A stretch of 64,000 nt of DNA from Halobacteriovoraceae bacterium (lineage in GTDB: Bacteria > Bdellovibrionota > Bacteriovoracia > Bacteriovoracales > Bacteriovoracaceae), in NCBI GenBank assembly GCA_002712005.1, contig PASP01000001.1, positions 68,961 to 132,960 of the forward strand, given 5' to 3'. Every line of letters begins with the position of its first letter. The first letter of the stretch is position 1. Under the pieces are notes generated by a model, which saw only the letters and a list, made by a program, of their open reading frames with translations, ran no database searches and was not told the origin of the DNA. Shown here piece by piece: positions 14,303 through 23,880 of this stretch. The position numbers and the translations under genes were made by a program.

Positions 14303-15310
14303 CTAGATAAATTTAATTCCCTCTCCACTACTTTCTCTGCCACGGATTTTTTTAATCCCTTTGAGTCTTTGAAAAGTAAATTCGAGTGATTCTTTAATGG
14401 TAGGAAGTTCTATATTTAAAAAACCTTCAACATTCTCTGTATCGAGATTAAAAAAGAGCTGCTCCCCTACCTGAGTCGATGTCTGTGATGCATTCATTGG
14501 AAATGGCCATCGAGACTTGGTTATACGATCAGCATTGACATCAAAAACTTCTGAATAAAACTTCGTGAAGTCATACAACGAACCTATATCCTTACTTGAT
14601 ATTTGAAAAAGACGATTGGAAACACCTTTGTCAAAATTCATCTTTAGAATCATTCCAAGATAATAAACATCTAAATAACCTGTATGAACAAAACTATCCA
14701 TCCCTAAAGATTTATTTAAAAGAATTTCTCTTTGTAAATTTTCAAACCAAGTTTGTCTTGTAGGATTAATCCCTCTGCCATAAAGCCTACAGCATCGATA
14801 AACTAAGTAATTGAGAGAAGTTTTTTGAATATAAAATTCAGCTGCTGCCTGAGTTTTTCCATAAGTGGTCAAGGAATCAGGTATATCCATTTCATAGTAA
14901 TTCTTTTTCTCACCAGCAAATATAAAGCCAGATGAAATATAGCAAATCTGAGCTTTATATCTTTGGCAATATTCTGAAACATTAAAGAGGCCATTAGTAT
15001 TCAGCGCATCTGCAAGATCTTCATTCTTATGACAATCTAAAACTGAAGAAACACCTGCACAGTAAATAACGAAATCGGGCTTGAAAGCAAAAAGGATGAG
15101 TTGAACTTCTTCTTTTGCTAGAACATCACAAGGAAGAGTAAGAACTCCATTAATACGGACAGAGTTTTTGTAATAGGTACCGACAACTTTATAATCTTTT
15201 TTAAAGAATTCCGCTAAATTTGAACCTAAGAAAGAAGAGACTCCAAAGATAACAACGGTCTTTATCTTCTCTTTTTCTTCTTTTGATGAATCTTCCTGTT
15301 CTTTATTCAT
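14303..15310 (-). CDS. RmlD-like extended SDR (NAD-dependent sugar/epimerase family)
   Basis: A 335-residue protein with an N-terminal Rossmann fold (VVIFGVSSFLGSNLAEFF) similar to dTDP-4-dehydrorhamnose reductases and MAT2B-type proteins. Further motifs are PDFVIYCAGVSS, ISSGFIFAG and the region RLYGRGINPTRQTWFE. The active-site motif YxxxK reads YGKTQ (about residue 150), so the catalytic Lys is replaced by Gln. An acidic/basic stretch of about 20 residues precedes the fold. No other sugar-nucleotide genes are nearby, so the substrate is unknown and a non-enzymatic, NAD(P)-sensing role is possible. Confidence 0.75.
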   Translation of the reverse strand: MNKEQEDSSKEEKEKIKTVVIFGVSSFLGSNLAEFFKKDYKVVGTYYKNSVRINGVLTLPCDVLAKEEVQLILFAFKPDFVIYCAGVSSVLDCHKNEDLADALNTNGLFNVSEYCQRYKAQICYISSGFIFAGEKKNYYEMDIPDSLTTYGKTQAAAEFYIQKTSLNYLVYRCCRLYGRGINPTRQTWFENLQREILLNKSLGMDSFVHTGYLDVYYLGMILKMNFDKGVSNRLFQISSKDIGSLYDFTKFYSEVFDVNADRITKSRWPFPMNASQTSTQVGEQLFFNLDTENVEGFLNIELPTIKESLEFTFQRLKGIKKIRGRESSGEGIKFI

Positions 15311-15484
15311 AAATGATATTTTATCACTTCTTGAAATTTAAATAACTTAGGTAAAAGTGACCTTTCATAGTTCTGTGTAATTAACTGAAAAAGGGTCAAT
15401 TTCTCATAAAAATTAAATAATTTCTCAATATATCCGACAAGTAGAGTCAAGTACATCTTTATGGAATCAACTTGGGGTTTATAA

Positions 15485-17800
15485 ATGAAGTTAAAGTTAA
15501 TAACAGCATCACTCTTAATTCTCTCTCCAGCAGCTTTTGCCAAGGGAACTATAAATAGTGAATATAAATTCATCAAAAGCGTTAACTTAAATAAGCTACC
15601 GGTGAAAGAGAAAATTAAATATCACAAGTTATTTACTGAAACGATAACGAGTCTTGCTAAGAGCGAAAAATATCCCAAGCATATTCTCAAGAGAAAAATT
15701 TCTCAAAATTCATATTATCATTTAATTTCAAATTTACTTTTCGATTCATCTATCGCAAGTAGTGCATCTAATGTTTGCTTATTTGGAGGCTGGCCATCTC
15801 ACAGAAGTGGAACTTGTCAGGTTCCTTTTCAATCTTCGGGTGTAGCTGTTGCCAACCAAATTGGAATCAATGCTTACGATAGTGATGATTACTGTGGAAG
15901 TAGTAATCTCTTTCGCTGTAATCCAGATATATTTGGGCCAGGCCTAGAGGCGACTCCAGAAATCACAGAGAAGTTCGGAAATATTAACGGTAATAAAAAT
16001 AATAGTTCACCTTTTAGTGCTGGAATCTGTGTTGATGTGTCACGCGGCTATAACAGTCTTACTAAAGATTGTGCAGAGGCTTCTAAAGCTCTCGATGAGT
16101 ATAGAGATAAGCCATGGCGTGAGGAATACTTCGCTAAGGGCGACAACGCTGATTTTCAAAAAATGCAGTCGACTATTTCATCTATATGTAAAGAAAGGTC
16201 CGAACGGCGAGAGAATGATCCCATGTGTGACAAACTAGAAGAAAGTCTTGGACTTACTTTTGCTGCCGTAAGCGCAGGGGCTATTGCTGATGTGAATGTA
16301 GAAGATCTCTTTCCAGGATGTGGTGGTGTAGTTCCTGATGCCCTTCCCACATGTTCTTCAGAAGATCATGCATCTTTAAAGAATTTGAGAGAAGCTTTAT
16401 CTGAGATTCAATCTGATCAATCCTGTCGTTTTAAAAGCGTATCCGCTGAGATTGCACCTAAGAGACCTGAACGTCAGCATGGAAGAAGCACTATATATGG
16501 AGATGCCCCTGAACCTGTCATTCCAGAATCATCATCCCAGTGTAAAACTTTTTTAGCACAAGGAATTCAAGCAGGAATGGAAGGGGAAACAAATATCAAT
16601 ATATTCTTCAAGGGAACTGCTGTTGATGATCTTGAGTACCTTTCAGTGGAAATCACACCAGAAATGACGAAAGAAGAGATTATTGCCAAAATTAAAAGTG
16701 GAGACAATGCAGATGCCTTCGCAAATACCTGTGCTGTTTCAACTTGCCCAAGCTCAAATGCGCCTGGAACAGCAGCACTCTATGATGTTATGAAACATCT
16801 TCGTTCAAACGAACAATGTCATTTTAAAAATATTCAAGTTATTGATCAGGCAACAAACTTTGATCGTAACTTTGAAAAGAGTCAGTGTCAGCAATCTGTC
16901 GAGGGAGCACTGGCCGTAGAAGGACTCGGAGAAGAAAATCAAGAAATCATGTTCTTAGTAACAGATGCAACTGGAACTCTTAATACTGGTGCTTTAATTG
17001 TTCAAGCAAATCAAGAGTCCACTAAAGATGATATCTTAGAACAATTTGAACAGGGTGATAATAAAGGTGTCTATGAGGGAGCTTGTCAAAGAGCGAGAAG
17101 AGACTTCTATACAAATGCATCTCTAGCGAGAACAGAACTTGGAATAAGTGAAGACCAGTATATTGACCCATCTCAAGAGCAACTTCTTGTTAAGCTGGCC
17201 AATCTAAAAAGAAGAAATGAAAACGTTGAAGTATCTATTGATGCAAATGGTGATATCACGGCAAAACCAAGGGTCGCTGTAATTAATGAGAACCCAGGAA
17301 TGCAATTTATAACTAATGCTGATGGAAGTATTACTTTTCCAGCTAGTTTCGATGCTCAAATTGCCCACTTCAACTCTCGTCAAGATGAGCCTATGCCAGA
17401 AGATATAAATAAGCTAATTACAGACATGGCCGGCGATCTTAGACTTAATAATCTAGCAGAGAATGGAGGAGCCTATTCATTTGAAGTTACAAATGCTGGA
17501 GCCAATCTTCTAGGCAACGAACAAGACATTGTTGATGGTCACTTTATTCAAGCAAAACAAAACGAGAATGGTAACTATACATACACCGTTTCCAAAGCAT
17601 CTCATGAAGACCAGATTATGGTAAAACGTGCTCAAGATGAAGAGAGAGCTCGTTATATTGCTTCTAATACAGAGGAACGTAGAGTGTGTGTTGAAAAGAA
17701 TGCAAGATCTCGTTGTACCAAATGGGAAACCAGACAAATGTATTGTGCAGAAAAAGGATTCCTTGGTTTTGGTTGTAGTAAATGGGAAGAAGTAGAATAG
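15485..17800 (+). CDS. Large secreted Cys-rich protein with internal duplication
   Basis: A 771-residue exported protein of unknown function, with signal peptide MKLKLITASLLILSPAAFA. It contains many Cys residues, suggesting disulfides in the periplasm or outside. Two related segments (about 16350-16735 and 16744-17090) share the order Cys, leucine-rich helix, QC-F/H-FK, a second Cys, a beta-rich part, a TK-E/D-E/D-I motif and D..A/E..C. The C-terminal 45 residues carry two CxKWE motifs (CTKWE, CSKWE). The start has GGGG eight bases upstream. It lies alone between the SDR and the flagellin genes. I cannot assign a family. Confidence 0.8.
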   Translation: MKLKLITASLLILSPAAFAKGTINSEYKFIKSVNLNKLPVKEKIKYHKLFTETITSLAKSEKYPKHILKRKISQNSYYHLISNLLFDSSIASSASNVCLFGGWPSHRSGTCQVPFQSSGVAVANQIGINAYDSDDYCGSSNLFRCNPDIFGPGLEATPEITEKFGNINGNKNNSSPFSAGICVDVSRGYNSLTKDCAEASKALDEYRDKPWREEYFAKGDNADFQKMQSTISSICKERSERRENDPMCDKLEESLGLTFAAVSAGAIADVNVEDLFPGCGGVVPDALPTCSSEDHASLKNLREALSEIQSDQSCRFKSVSAEIAPKRPERQHGRSTIYGDAPEPVIPESSSQCKTFLAQGIQAGMEGETNINIFFKGTAVDDLEYLSVEITPEMTKEEIIAKIKSGDNADAFANTCAVSTCPSSNAPGTAALYDVMKHLRSNEQCHFKNIQVIDQATNFDRNFEKSQCQQSVEGALAVEGLGEENQEIMFLVTDATGTLNTGALIVQANQESTKDDILEQFEQGDNKGVYEGACQRARRDFYTNASLARTELGISEDQYIDPSQEQLLVKLANLKRRNENVEVSIDANGDITAKPRVAVINENPGMQFITNADGSITFPASFDAQIAHFNSRQDEPMPEDINKLITDMAGDLRLNNLAENGGAYSFEVTNAGANLLGNEQDIVDGHFIQAKQNENGNYTYTVSKASHEDQIMVKRAQDEERARYIASNTEERRVCVEKNARSRCTKWETRQMYCAEKGFLGFGCSKWEEVE

Positions 17801-17843
17801 AAAATAAAGACACACCCAGGTCTTATTCAAGACTCTGGGTGTG
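17801..17843 (-). terminator. Terminator of the first flagellin gene
   Basis: Very strong stem CACACCCAG-GTCTT / AAGAC-CTGGGTGTG (17811-17843) with a 4-base loop. On the minus strand it is followed by TCTTTATTTT. It lies 16 bases beyond the flagellin stop and just after the plus-strand gene ending at 17800, so it may serve both convergent genes. Confidence 0.8.
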
Positions 17844-17859
17844 AAAAAGAAAAGTTGTT

Positions 17860-18693
17860 TTATCCGATTAATTTGAGGGCCATGTTAGGCGCCTGATTTG
17901 CTTGAGAAAGCACAGAAGTACCCGCTTGAACAAGAATATTGTTCCTCGCCAAGTCAGCTGTTTCAGCAGCTACATCGACGTCTCTTATTCTTGACTTCGC
18001 AGCACTTAGGTTTTCATCACTAACCGCAAGGTTATTTATAGTTGATGAAAGCCGGTTCTGAGTTGCCCCAAGTTCAGCCCTAACGCCGTTAATTTGTACC
18101 AAGGCATCATCAAGCTTTGAAAGCGTTGTCTGAGCCCCCTCTTTAGTACTAACGGCTTCGCCAGATAGTCCCAACGATACAAGAGTAGTATTCGCTTTAG
18201 TTCCATCATAGCGCAAGCGATCCAATGTTGGATCATTGTGAATTCCAACTTGAAATTCGAGCATTCCTCCACTTCCGTCAAGGAGCTTAATTCCATTGAA
18301 CTCTGAAGATTTCGAGATTCTATCGATCTCTTCTTTGAGTTGTTGAAATTCAATATCAGAGAAACCACGTTCTTGTTCTCCGACTGTGTCCGAAGCTGAC
18401 TGGACAGCGAGTTCTCTAAGTCGAATGATAATGTTAGAAATCTCACCTAAGCCTCCTTCGGCCGTTTGTATCATCGAGATAGCGTCGTTGGCATTTCTTT
18501 TTGCCTGTCTTCCACCTCTTATTTGCGCTTTTAAGTTTTCACTAATTGCTAATCCTGCAGCGTCGTCACTTGCTCGCGTAATTCTTTCTCCCGAAGATAA
18601 TTTCCTCAGGTTGTCGTTCATTCTCTTGTTTGTCATACCAAGAGATCTTTGTGCCGACAGTGACGGCGTGTTGGTATTAATTCGTAGTCCCAT
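17860..18693 (-). CDS. fliC: Flagellin
   Basis: A 277-residue flagellin. The conserved N-terminal D0/D1 region ([39 protein letters not shown]) and C-terminal region ([26 protein letters not shown]) are complete, with a very short variable middle. It is exported by the flagellar type III system and polymerises into the filament. The start has GAGGAGAT five bases upstream. The second flagellin lies upstream in the same direction. The two differ throughout the middle, so they are likely distinct filament subunits. Confidence 0.95.
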   Translation of the reverse strand: MGLRINTNTPSLSAQRSLGMTNKRMNDNLRKLSSGERITRASDDAAGLAISENLKAQIRGGRQAKRNANDAISMIQTAEGGLGEISNIIIRLRELAVQSASDTVGEQERGFSDIEFQQLKEEIDRISKSSEFNGIKLLDGSGGMLEFQVGIHNDPTLDRLRYDGTKANTTLVSLGLSGEAVSTKEGAQTTLSKLDDALVQINGVRAELGATQNRLSSTINNLAVSDENLSAAKSRIRDVDVAAETADLARNNILVQAGTSVLSQANQAPNMALKLIG

Positions 18694-18822
18694 GACTAAT
18701 CTCCTCTACACATCTTCTACCTCCTGTAATTTGTCGCGTACATCATGTTCGCCAAAAGTTAATAATAGTTTTTAGTTTCGAATAACCAACAATTCTTTTC
18801 TTTATTACTTTGTGTGTTTAGA

Positions 18823-18854
18823 AACAGCTTCAGCTTGCAGGCGAAGAAACTGTT
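18823..18854 (-). terminator. Weak hairpin downstream of the second flagellin
   Basis: AACAG-CTTC pairs with GAAG-(AAA)-CTGTT across a short loop, about 80 bases past the flagellin stop. Only a short T run follows on the minus strand, so it may be a weak terminator or an mRNA-stabilising stem. Confidence 0.35.
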
Positions 18855-18931
18855 ATATTAAATTCATCCATTTGGTTTATACATCTTACTCTCCGTCGTT
18901 AAAGATTTGATTCCATTAATCAGTTTCTCGA

Positions 18932-19780
18932 TTAACCTTGAGAAGCTGATTGGATTAGACCTAGTGCACTCTTTGTTGAGGCATTGGCCTGACTTAGTAC
19001 TGCTGTACCTGCACTCATCAAGATATTATTTCTTGTAAGTTCAGCTGTTTCAGCAGCTACGTCCGTATCTCTAACTCGAGAGTTTGCAGCAGAAAGGTTT
19101 TCAACACTTACTGCAATATTATTAATTGTTGATTGAAGTCTGTTTTGAAGAGCACCAAAGTCGGCACGAATTCCAGATACAGAAATAATCGCTTGGTCAA
19201 TTGATGATAATGAGTTCTGTGCAGAAATTTTGTCAGCAACAGAAGCTAAGTTTAGTCCAAGTGCTGCAACATTTACGTCTGCACTTGAAGCATCAAAAGT
19301 TAAACGATCTGATATAGGGTCATTTCTAGTTCCAATTTGGATATCAAAAACGGCACCTGTACCATTTAGAAGAGGTACTCTGTTAAATTCTGTAGAGTTT
19401 GCAATTCTATCGATTTCTGAAGTTAATTGTTCGAATTCAACGTTAAGAAACTTTCTTTCCGTTCCTCCGATAGTATCTGAAGCTGCTTGTACACTTAGCT
19501 CTCTAAGACGGATTAGGATATTTGAAACTTCCCCTAATGCACCTTCAGCAATTTGAACTAATGAAATACCATCTTCAGCATTTCTTTCAGCTTGCTTGAG
19601 TCCTCGTACTTGAGCTTTTAAATTTTCTGAGATTGCGAGTCCGGCAGCATCGTCACCAGCTCTGTTGATTCTTTGACCCGAACTTAGTTTCTCTAGTGAT
19701 TTATTCATCCCTAGACGTGTTCCTCTTAAATTCCTCTGGGCATTGAGGGAGGCCACATTTGTGTTAATACGAAGTCCCAT
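18932..19780 (-). CDS. fliC: Flagellin
   Basis: A 282-residue flagellin with complete D0/D1 ends ([41 protein letters not shown]-terminal DTDVAAETAELTRNNILMSAG) and a minimal variable domain. I use ATG at 19780 because AAGGAGG lies five bases upstream; the longer frame to 19825 adds residues before the invariant MGLRIN start. A sigma-28 promoter lies at 19881-19907. Several flagellin copies are common in Bdellovibrio-like bacteria, whose filament contains more than one flagellin. Confidence 0.95.
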   Translation of the reverse strand: MGLRINTNVASLNAQRNLRGTRLGMNKSLEKLSSGQRINRAGDDAAGLAISENLKAQVRGLKQAERNAEDGISLVQIAEGALGEVSNILIRLRELSVQAASDTIGGTERKFLNVEFEQLTSEIDRIANSTEFNRVPLLNGTGAVFDIQIGTRNDPISDRLTFDASSADVNVAALGLNLASVADKISAQNSLSSIDQAIISVSGIRADFGALQNRLQSTINNIAVSVENLSAANSRVRDTDVAAETAELTRNNILMSAGTAVLSQANASTKSALGLIQSASQG

Positions 19781-19880
19781 CTTATCCTCCTTGATATATA
19801 GGGTATGGTGAAAATCATCCTTCACCAGCGTACTTCACTCAGATATCTTCCGTGATATTTGTAAAGTACCTTCTAGAGAC

Positions 19881-19907
19881 TTATCGCAGCAAAAATCTTT
19901 TTCTTTA
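19881..19907 (-). promoter_or_regulatory. Sigma-28 (FliA) flagellar promoter
   Basis: Minus-strand TAAA-N15-TGCGATAA matches the FliA consensus TAAA-N15-GCCGATAA at all but two positions. It lies about 100 bases upstream of the second flagellin, as expected for late flagellar genes. Confidence 0.65.
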
Positions 19908-20003
19908 AAAAATATCGCCATTATTTTTGGGCGGCATTTTTTGCCGTAATCCATCCTTTTAGTGTAGCGTATATGAGGTAACTCTTTAAAAGTAGGCTTC
20001 GCT

Positions 20004-20963
20004 ATGAACGTAAAAACCTTGAAAGATTCTCCTGAAAAACTTAACGAATGTGTTGAGCTCATTGAACAGGCCTTTGGTTATAACGATAATTACTCTTATA
20101 AAGAAGATTTCTCTCCCCTATTCCACGAACATAACCTACAAAATTGCTATTTTATTGAAGAGGAAGGTCTTGTTACTGCTACTCTACTTACTCTTCCGAA
20201 AATGCTTGAATATAAGGACATTAAACTTCCGGCCCTCTTTATAGGAGGAATTGGCGTAAGAGATGAAAATAGAGGAGCAGGCCTCTTTAGATCACTCCTA
20301 GAGACTGTACTTTTACTGAATTCACACTACGCTCTCTACTTATTATGGTCAGACCTCTCTCAATTATATGAAAAATTCAACTTCTACGAGTTTGGACTCA
20401 TTGAAGAAAATGATCTTGGAGAAGAAAAGCCTCAGGATTTAAAAGAATTCCCTCCAGAAGATCTTGAAACTGTAATTACAAGCTATCAATCTTTAAGCTC
20501 TCATACCTTAGTGCCTCATAGAACACCAGAGGATTGGCATGACCTCTTTCAATCTCAATCTATCGATCATATGACTGATGGAAAAGGACACTTCTATTTT
20601 CTTAATAAAGGGATGGATCTTCAGGGAGTCTGTCACGAAAGGCACCCGCTTAACTCGCCAGATCTAGCGGGGTATTCAAACTGGTGCTATACGCCTGAAA
20701 ATGCTGAAAGGGTCAGCCGCTACATGGGATTTTTAAGACTCGGTAATCTGGAAGCACTCTCAGATTTTATTGAAAAAACGAGTAACAAACGGCTCTTTAT
20801 TGTCGAAAGAAACACTGAAGGTCTTATTACCGTCTCATTTGATGGCGATTACTATGACCTCTCAGAGAAAGACTTTATTCAAGGAATCTGGGGCCCAGGA
20901 CAAATTGAGGAGTGGATAGGACTCATTCCACCCCTTGTAATTTTTGGTCACGATTCCATTTAG
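20004..20963 (+). CDS. GNAT-family N-acetyltransferase
   Basis: A 319-residue cytoplasmic protein. The N-terminal half is a GNAT domain with acetyl-CoA-binding motif A (IGGIGVRDENRGAGLFRSLL, about residues 78-98) and the following YLLWSDLSQLYEKFNF. The C-terminal half (about 170-319) is unassigned and may bind the acceptor. Size and two-part layout recall Eis-like acetyltransferases. It is divergent from the flagellin at 18932-19780 and followed 11 bases later by the DUF547 gene. The acceptor is unknown. Confidence 0.75.
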   Translation: MNVKTLKDSPEKLNECVELIEQAFGYNDNYSYKEDFSPLFHEHNLQNCYFIEEEGLVTATLLTLPKMLEYKDIKLPALFIGGIGVRDENRGAGLFRSLLETVLLLNSHYALYLLWSDLSQLYEKFNFYEFGLIEENDLGEEKPQDLKEFPPEDLETVITSYQSLSSHTLVPHRTPEDWHDLFQSQSIDHMTDGKGHFYFLNKGMDLQGVCHERHPLNSPDLAGYSNWCYTPENAERVSRYMGFLRLGNLEALSDFIEKTSNKRLFIVERNTEGLITVSFDGDYYDLSEKDFIQGIWGPGQIEEWIGLIPPLVIFGHDSI

Positions 20964-20974
20964 AGGAATCCATA

Positions 20975-21733
20975 ATGAAAATAACTCTATTGATGATGCT
21001 ATCTTTATATTGCTTAAAGATAAGTGCATTTAATCATGATCACGTACACTGGGACGAGATACTAAAAAAAAATACTCAGCTAAAATCATCACAAGTGCTC
21101 GTTGATTATAAAGCTCTTAAAAAAAATCCGAACCAACTCAACCAATACCTAGATGATCTAAAAAAGGTAAAACCATCTCAATTTGCATCCTTTTCTGAAA
21201 AACAAAAGCTGGCTTTCTGGATCAATGCCTACAATGCATTCACAATAGATATCGTTCTCAAACATTATCCTATTGAATCTATCAAAGAAATTAAATCAGG
21301 CTGGTTTTCAAGCGGACCATGGAAAATCGAATTCATCACTCTCTTAGGTAAAACTATAAGTCTTGATGAAATCGAACATAATATAATCAGAAAGAGATTT
21401 GATGAACCAAGAATTCATTTTGCTCTAAACTGCGCCTCTCTTGGATGTCCCTCACTATATCAACAGGCATTCAATGCAAAACATCTCGATACTCAACTAC
21501 AAAGTGCCGCCCTCCATTTTCTTACAAACAAAAAGAAGAATTATTTAAAAGGAGATACGTTATATCTTTCTAAAATATTTAAATGGTATGGGGATGATTT
21601 TCAGAATAAATACAAATCCTATAAAAATTTTATCATTGAAACTTTGCAGCTAAAAAAAGAACAAAATCAAAACAAAGAAGAGAATTACAAAATAGAATTT
21701 AATGAATACGACTGGAAACTTAACGGGCTATAA
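20975..21733 (+). CDS. Exported DUF547 protein
   Basis: A 252-residue protein with an N-terminal signal peptide (MKITLLMMLSLYCLKISAF) and a DUF547 domain. Hallmarks are KLAFWINAYNAFTIDIVL, HYPIESIKEI and FALNCASLGCPSL. DUF547 has no firmly established biochemical role. I start at 20975, where GAGGA lies seven bases upstream; the longer frame would overlap the GNAT gene. The C-terminal 25 residues are charged and low-complexity. It sits 14 bases before the TVP38-oxidoreductase gene, a combination suggesting one redox- or membrane-related operon. Confidence 0.82.
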   Translation: MKITLLMMLSLYCLKISAFNHDHVHWDEILKKNTQLKSSQVLVDYKALKKNPNQLNQYLDDLKKVKPSQFASFSEKQKLAFWINAYNAFTIDIVLKHYPIESIKEIKSGWFSSGPWKIEFITLLGKTISLDEIEHNIIRKRFDEPRIHFALNCASLGCPSLYQQAFNAKHLDTQLQSAALHFLTNKKKNYLKGDTLYLSKIFKWYGDDFQNKYKSYKNFIIETLQLKKEQNQNKEENYKIEFNEYDWKLNGL

Positions 21734-21747
21734 AGCGGATCATCATT

Positions 21748-23880
21748 ATGAAAAAAAACATCCTGAAAGTAATTATTGTATTAACGATCATACTTCTCTT
21801 CATTCTTTTTTATAAAATGGGATGGAATGAATATCTGAATTTAAAGAGTCTAAAAGAAAACTATAAAGATTATCTTACTTTCTATGAAAGAAACACTCTT
21901 CTCACTCTAACAGCTTTCTTTTTACTCTATGTGCTTACTACAGCACTCTCTATACCAGGAGCAACAATTCTCACTCTTGCAGCAGGTGCACTATTTGGTC
22001 TTACTAAAGGTGTTGTATTAGTAAGCTTCGCAAGTACACTTGGTGCTACTCTCGCCTTTCTTAGTTCACGTTTTCTTCTCAGAGATTATGTGGCTCAAAA
22101 ATTCAACTCTTCATTAAAAAAAATAAATGAAGGTATTCAAAGAGAAGGACTCTTTTACTTATTCACGATAAGACTTATTCCTATCTTTCCTTTCTTTGTC
22201 ATTAATTTAGGGATGGGCTTAACTCAAATGAATCTCTTTAAATATATGATTGTCAGTCAAATAGCCATGCTTCCTGCTACAATCATTTATGTTAATGCTG
22301 GGCTACAGCTCTCTGAAATAAGTAGCCTCTCTCAAATCCTCAGTTTAGATATCATCTTATCTTTTGTTGCACTTGGACTCTTTCCCCTTGTGACAAATAA
22401 ATTCATACAGTACTTTCGCTCTTTAAAAGCATATAAGAACTTTAAAAAACCTAAGAAATTTGATTACAACTTAATCGTAATAGGCGCCGGCTCAGGAGGA
22501 CTCGTATCCGCCTATATTGCAGCTGCTGTAAAGGCCAAGGTTCTTCTCATTGAGAAAAACTCAATGGGCGGAGACTGTCTAAATACAGGTTGTGTTCCCT
22601 CAAAAGCTTTGATTAAAGCCGCTAAAGTAAACTATCAAATAAAAGAAGCTCATCAATATGGAATTGATACCAGTAAACCTCAAGTCAACTTTTCTAAAGT
22701 CATGAAATATGTGCATGAATCTATCAAAGAAATTGAGCCTCACGACTCTATTGAGCGCTATGAATCTCTAGGAGTGCAATGTGTGAAAGCGCAAGCTCAG
22801 GTTGTCTCCCCGTGGGAAGTAAAAGCAGATGGCCAAACCTATACCACCAAAAATATTATTATTGCGACAGGAGCATCTCCTATTGTCCCCCAAATAAAAG
22901 GATTGGATAAGATAAGCTATCTTACTTCAGAAAACTTGTGGCAATTACAAGACCTCCCCAATAAACTTCTCATTCTCGGAGGAGGACCCATTGGATGTGA
23001 AATGGCCCAATCCTTTGCTCGACTTGGAAGCCAAGTAACCCTTATTGAGAAATCGAAACGAATTATGGCCGTGGAAGATAAAGAAGTTTCTCATTTTATT
23101 GAAGATCAATTTATAAAAGAAAATATTGTAATTCTCACGAAAACTGAAGTTCTAGAAATTAAGAATGATAATAGTACTAAAAAAGCGATACTATCTAATG
23201 GTGAGAGTCTTGAGTTTGACCATATCCTTATTGCCATTGGAAGAAAGGCCAATACTCATGGCTTTGGTTTAGAGGATCTTGGTATTCAGCTTCGAGAAAA
23301 TAAGACGATCAACACTAATATGTACCTTCAAACAAATATCCCCAATATTTATGCCTGTGGAGATGTCACAGGTCCTTACCAGTTAACCCATGCAGCTTCT
23401 CATCAAGCTTGGCATACCAGTGTGAATGCCCTCTTTGGGACTTTTAAGAGATTTTCTGTTAACTACGACACTTTACCAAAAGCAACCTATACTCATCCTG
23501 AAGTAGCCTCAGTTGGACTAAATGAACAAACTGCCCAAAAGGATCAGATTGATTATGAGTTAACAACTTATTCAATGAAAGAGTCAGACCGTGCAATTAC
23601 TGAAAATGAAAACTCTGGAATGATTAGAGTTCTTACTAAAAAGGGCAGTGATAGAATACTCGGCGCGACCATCGTATCCCACAATGCTTCTGACATGATT
23701 ACTGAGTTTGTAAGCGCAATGAAACATGGTTACGGGTTAGAGAAGATTCTAGGTACGATCCATGCTTATCCAACCATGTCAGAGGCCAATAAAGCTTTAG
23801 CAGGGATATGGAAACAAAAACAAACGTCTCCTAAAATATTTAAAATCTTAGAAAAGTTTCATCAATTCACAAGAAGTTAA
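21748..23880 (+). CDS. TVP38/DedA-like membrane domain fused to a mercuric-reductase-like flavoprotein
   Basis: A 710-residue fusion. Residues 1-225 are a polytopic VTT/TVP38 domain (SIPGATILTLAAGALFGL, IRLIPIFPFFVINLGMGL). Residues from about 235 onward are a pyridine-nucleotide-disulfide oxidoreductase: FAD motif VIGAGSGGLVSAYIA, redox-active pair GGDCLNTGCVPSK, NAD motif ILGGGPIGCEMAQ, TNIPNIYACGDVTG and the C-terminal catalytic HAYPTMSEANK. The parts are joined in one frame, and the same fusion is known in other bacteria. It probably reduces an unknown disulfide or quinone-type substrate at the inner membrane. The metal-binding C-terminal CC of MerA is absent, so mercury reduction is unlikely. 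Confidence 0.85.
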   Translation: MKKNILKVIIVLTIILLFILFYKMGWNEYLNLKSLKENYKDYLTFYERNTLLTLTAFFLLYVLTTALSIPGATILTLAAGALFGLTKGVVLVSFASTLGATLAFLSSRFLLRDYVAQKFNSSLKKINEGIQREGLFYLFTIRLIPIFPFFVINLGMGLTQMNLFKYMIVSQIAMLPATIIYVNAGLQLSEISSLSQILSLDIILSFVALGLFPLVTNKFIQYFRSLKAYKNFKKPKKFDYNLIVIGAGSGGLVSAYIAAAVKAKVLLIEKNSMGGDCLNTGCVPSKALIKAAKVNYQIKEAHQYGIDTSKPQVNFSKVMKYVHESIKEIEPHDSIERYESLGVQCVKAQAQVVSPWEVKADGQTYTTKNIIIATGASPIVPQIKGLDKISYLTSENLWQLQDLPNKLLILGGGPIGCEMAQSFARLGSQVTLIEKSKRIMAVEDKEVSHFIEDQFIKENIVILTKTEVLEIKNDNSTKKAILSNGESLEFDHILIAIGRKANTHGFGLEDLGIQLRENKTINTNMYLQTNIPNIYACGDVTGPYQLTHAASHQAWHTSVNALFGTFKRFSVNYDTLPKATYTHPEVASVGLNEQTAQKDQIDYELTTYSMKESDRAITENENSGMIRVLTKKGSDRILGATIVSHNASDMITEFVSAMKHGYGLEKILGTIHAYPTMSEANKALAGIWKQKQTSPKIFKILEKFHQFTRS

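Noticed and set aside
15307-15576. Minus-strand open frame of 89 codons overlapping the SDR start
   Set aside because: It covers the signal-peptide region of the clear plus-strand gene at 15485, has no ribosome-binding site and a composition typical of AT-rich noise.
19932-19946. CGGCA/TGCCG mini-hairpin upstream of the second flagellin
   Set aside because: Only five base pairs, with no T tract and no gene ending nearby that needs a terminator.
23460-23880. Mercuric reductase assignment for the TVP38 fusion protein
   Set aside because: The C-terminal Cys pair that delivers mercury is absent and no mer genes are nearby.
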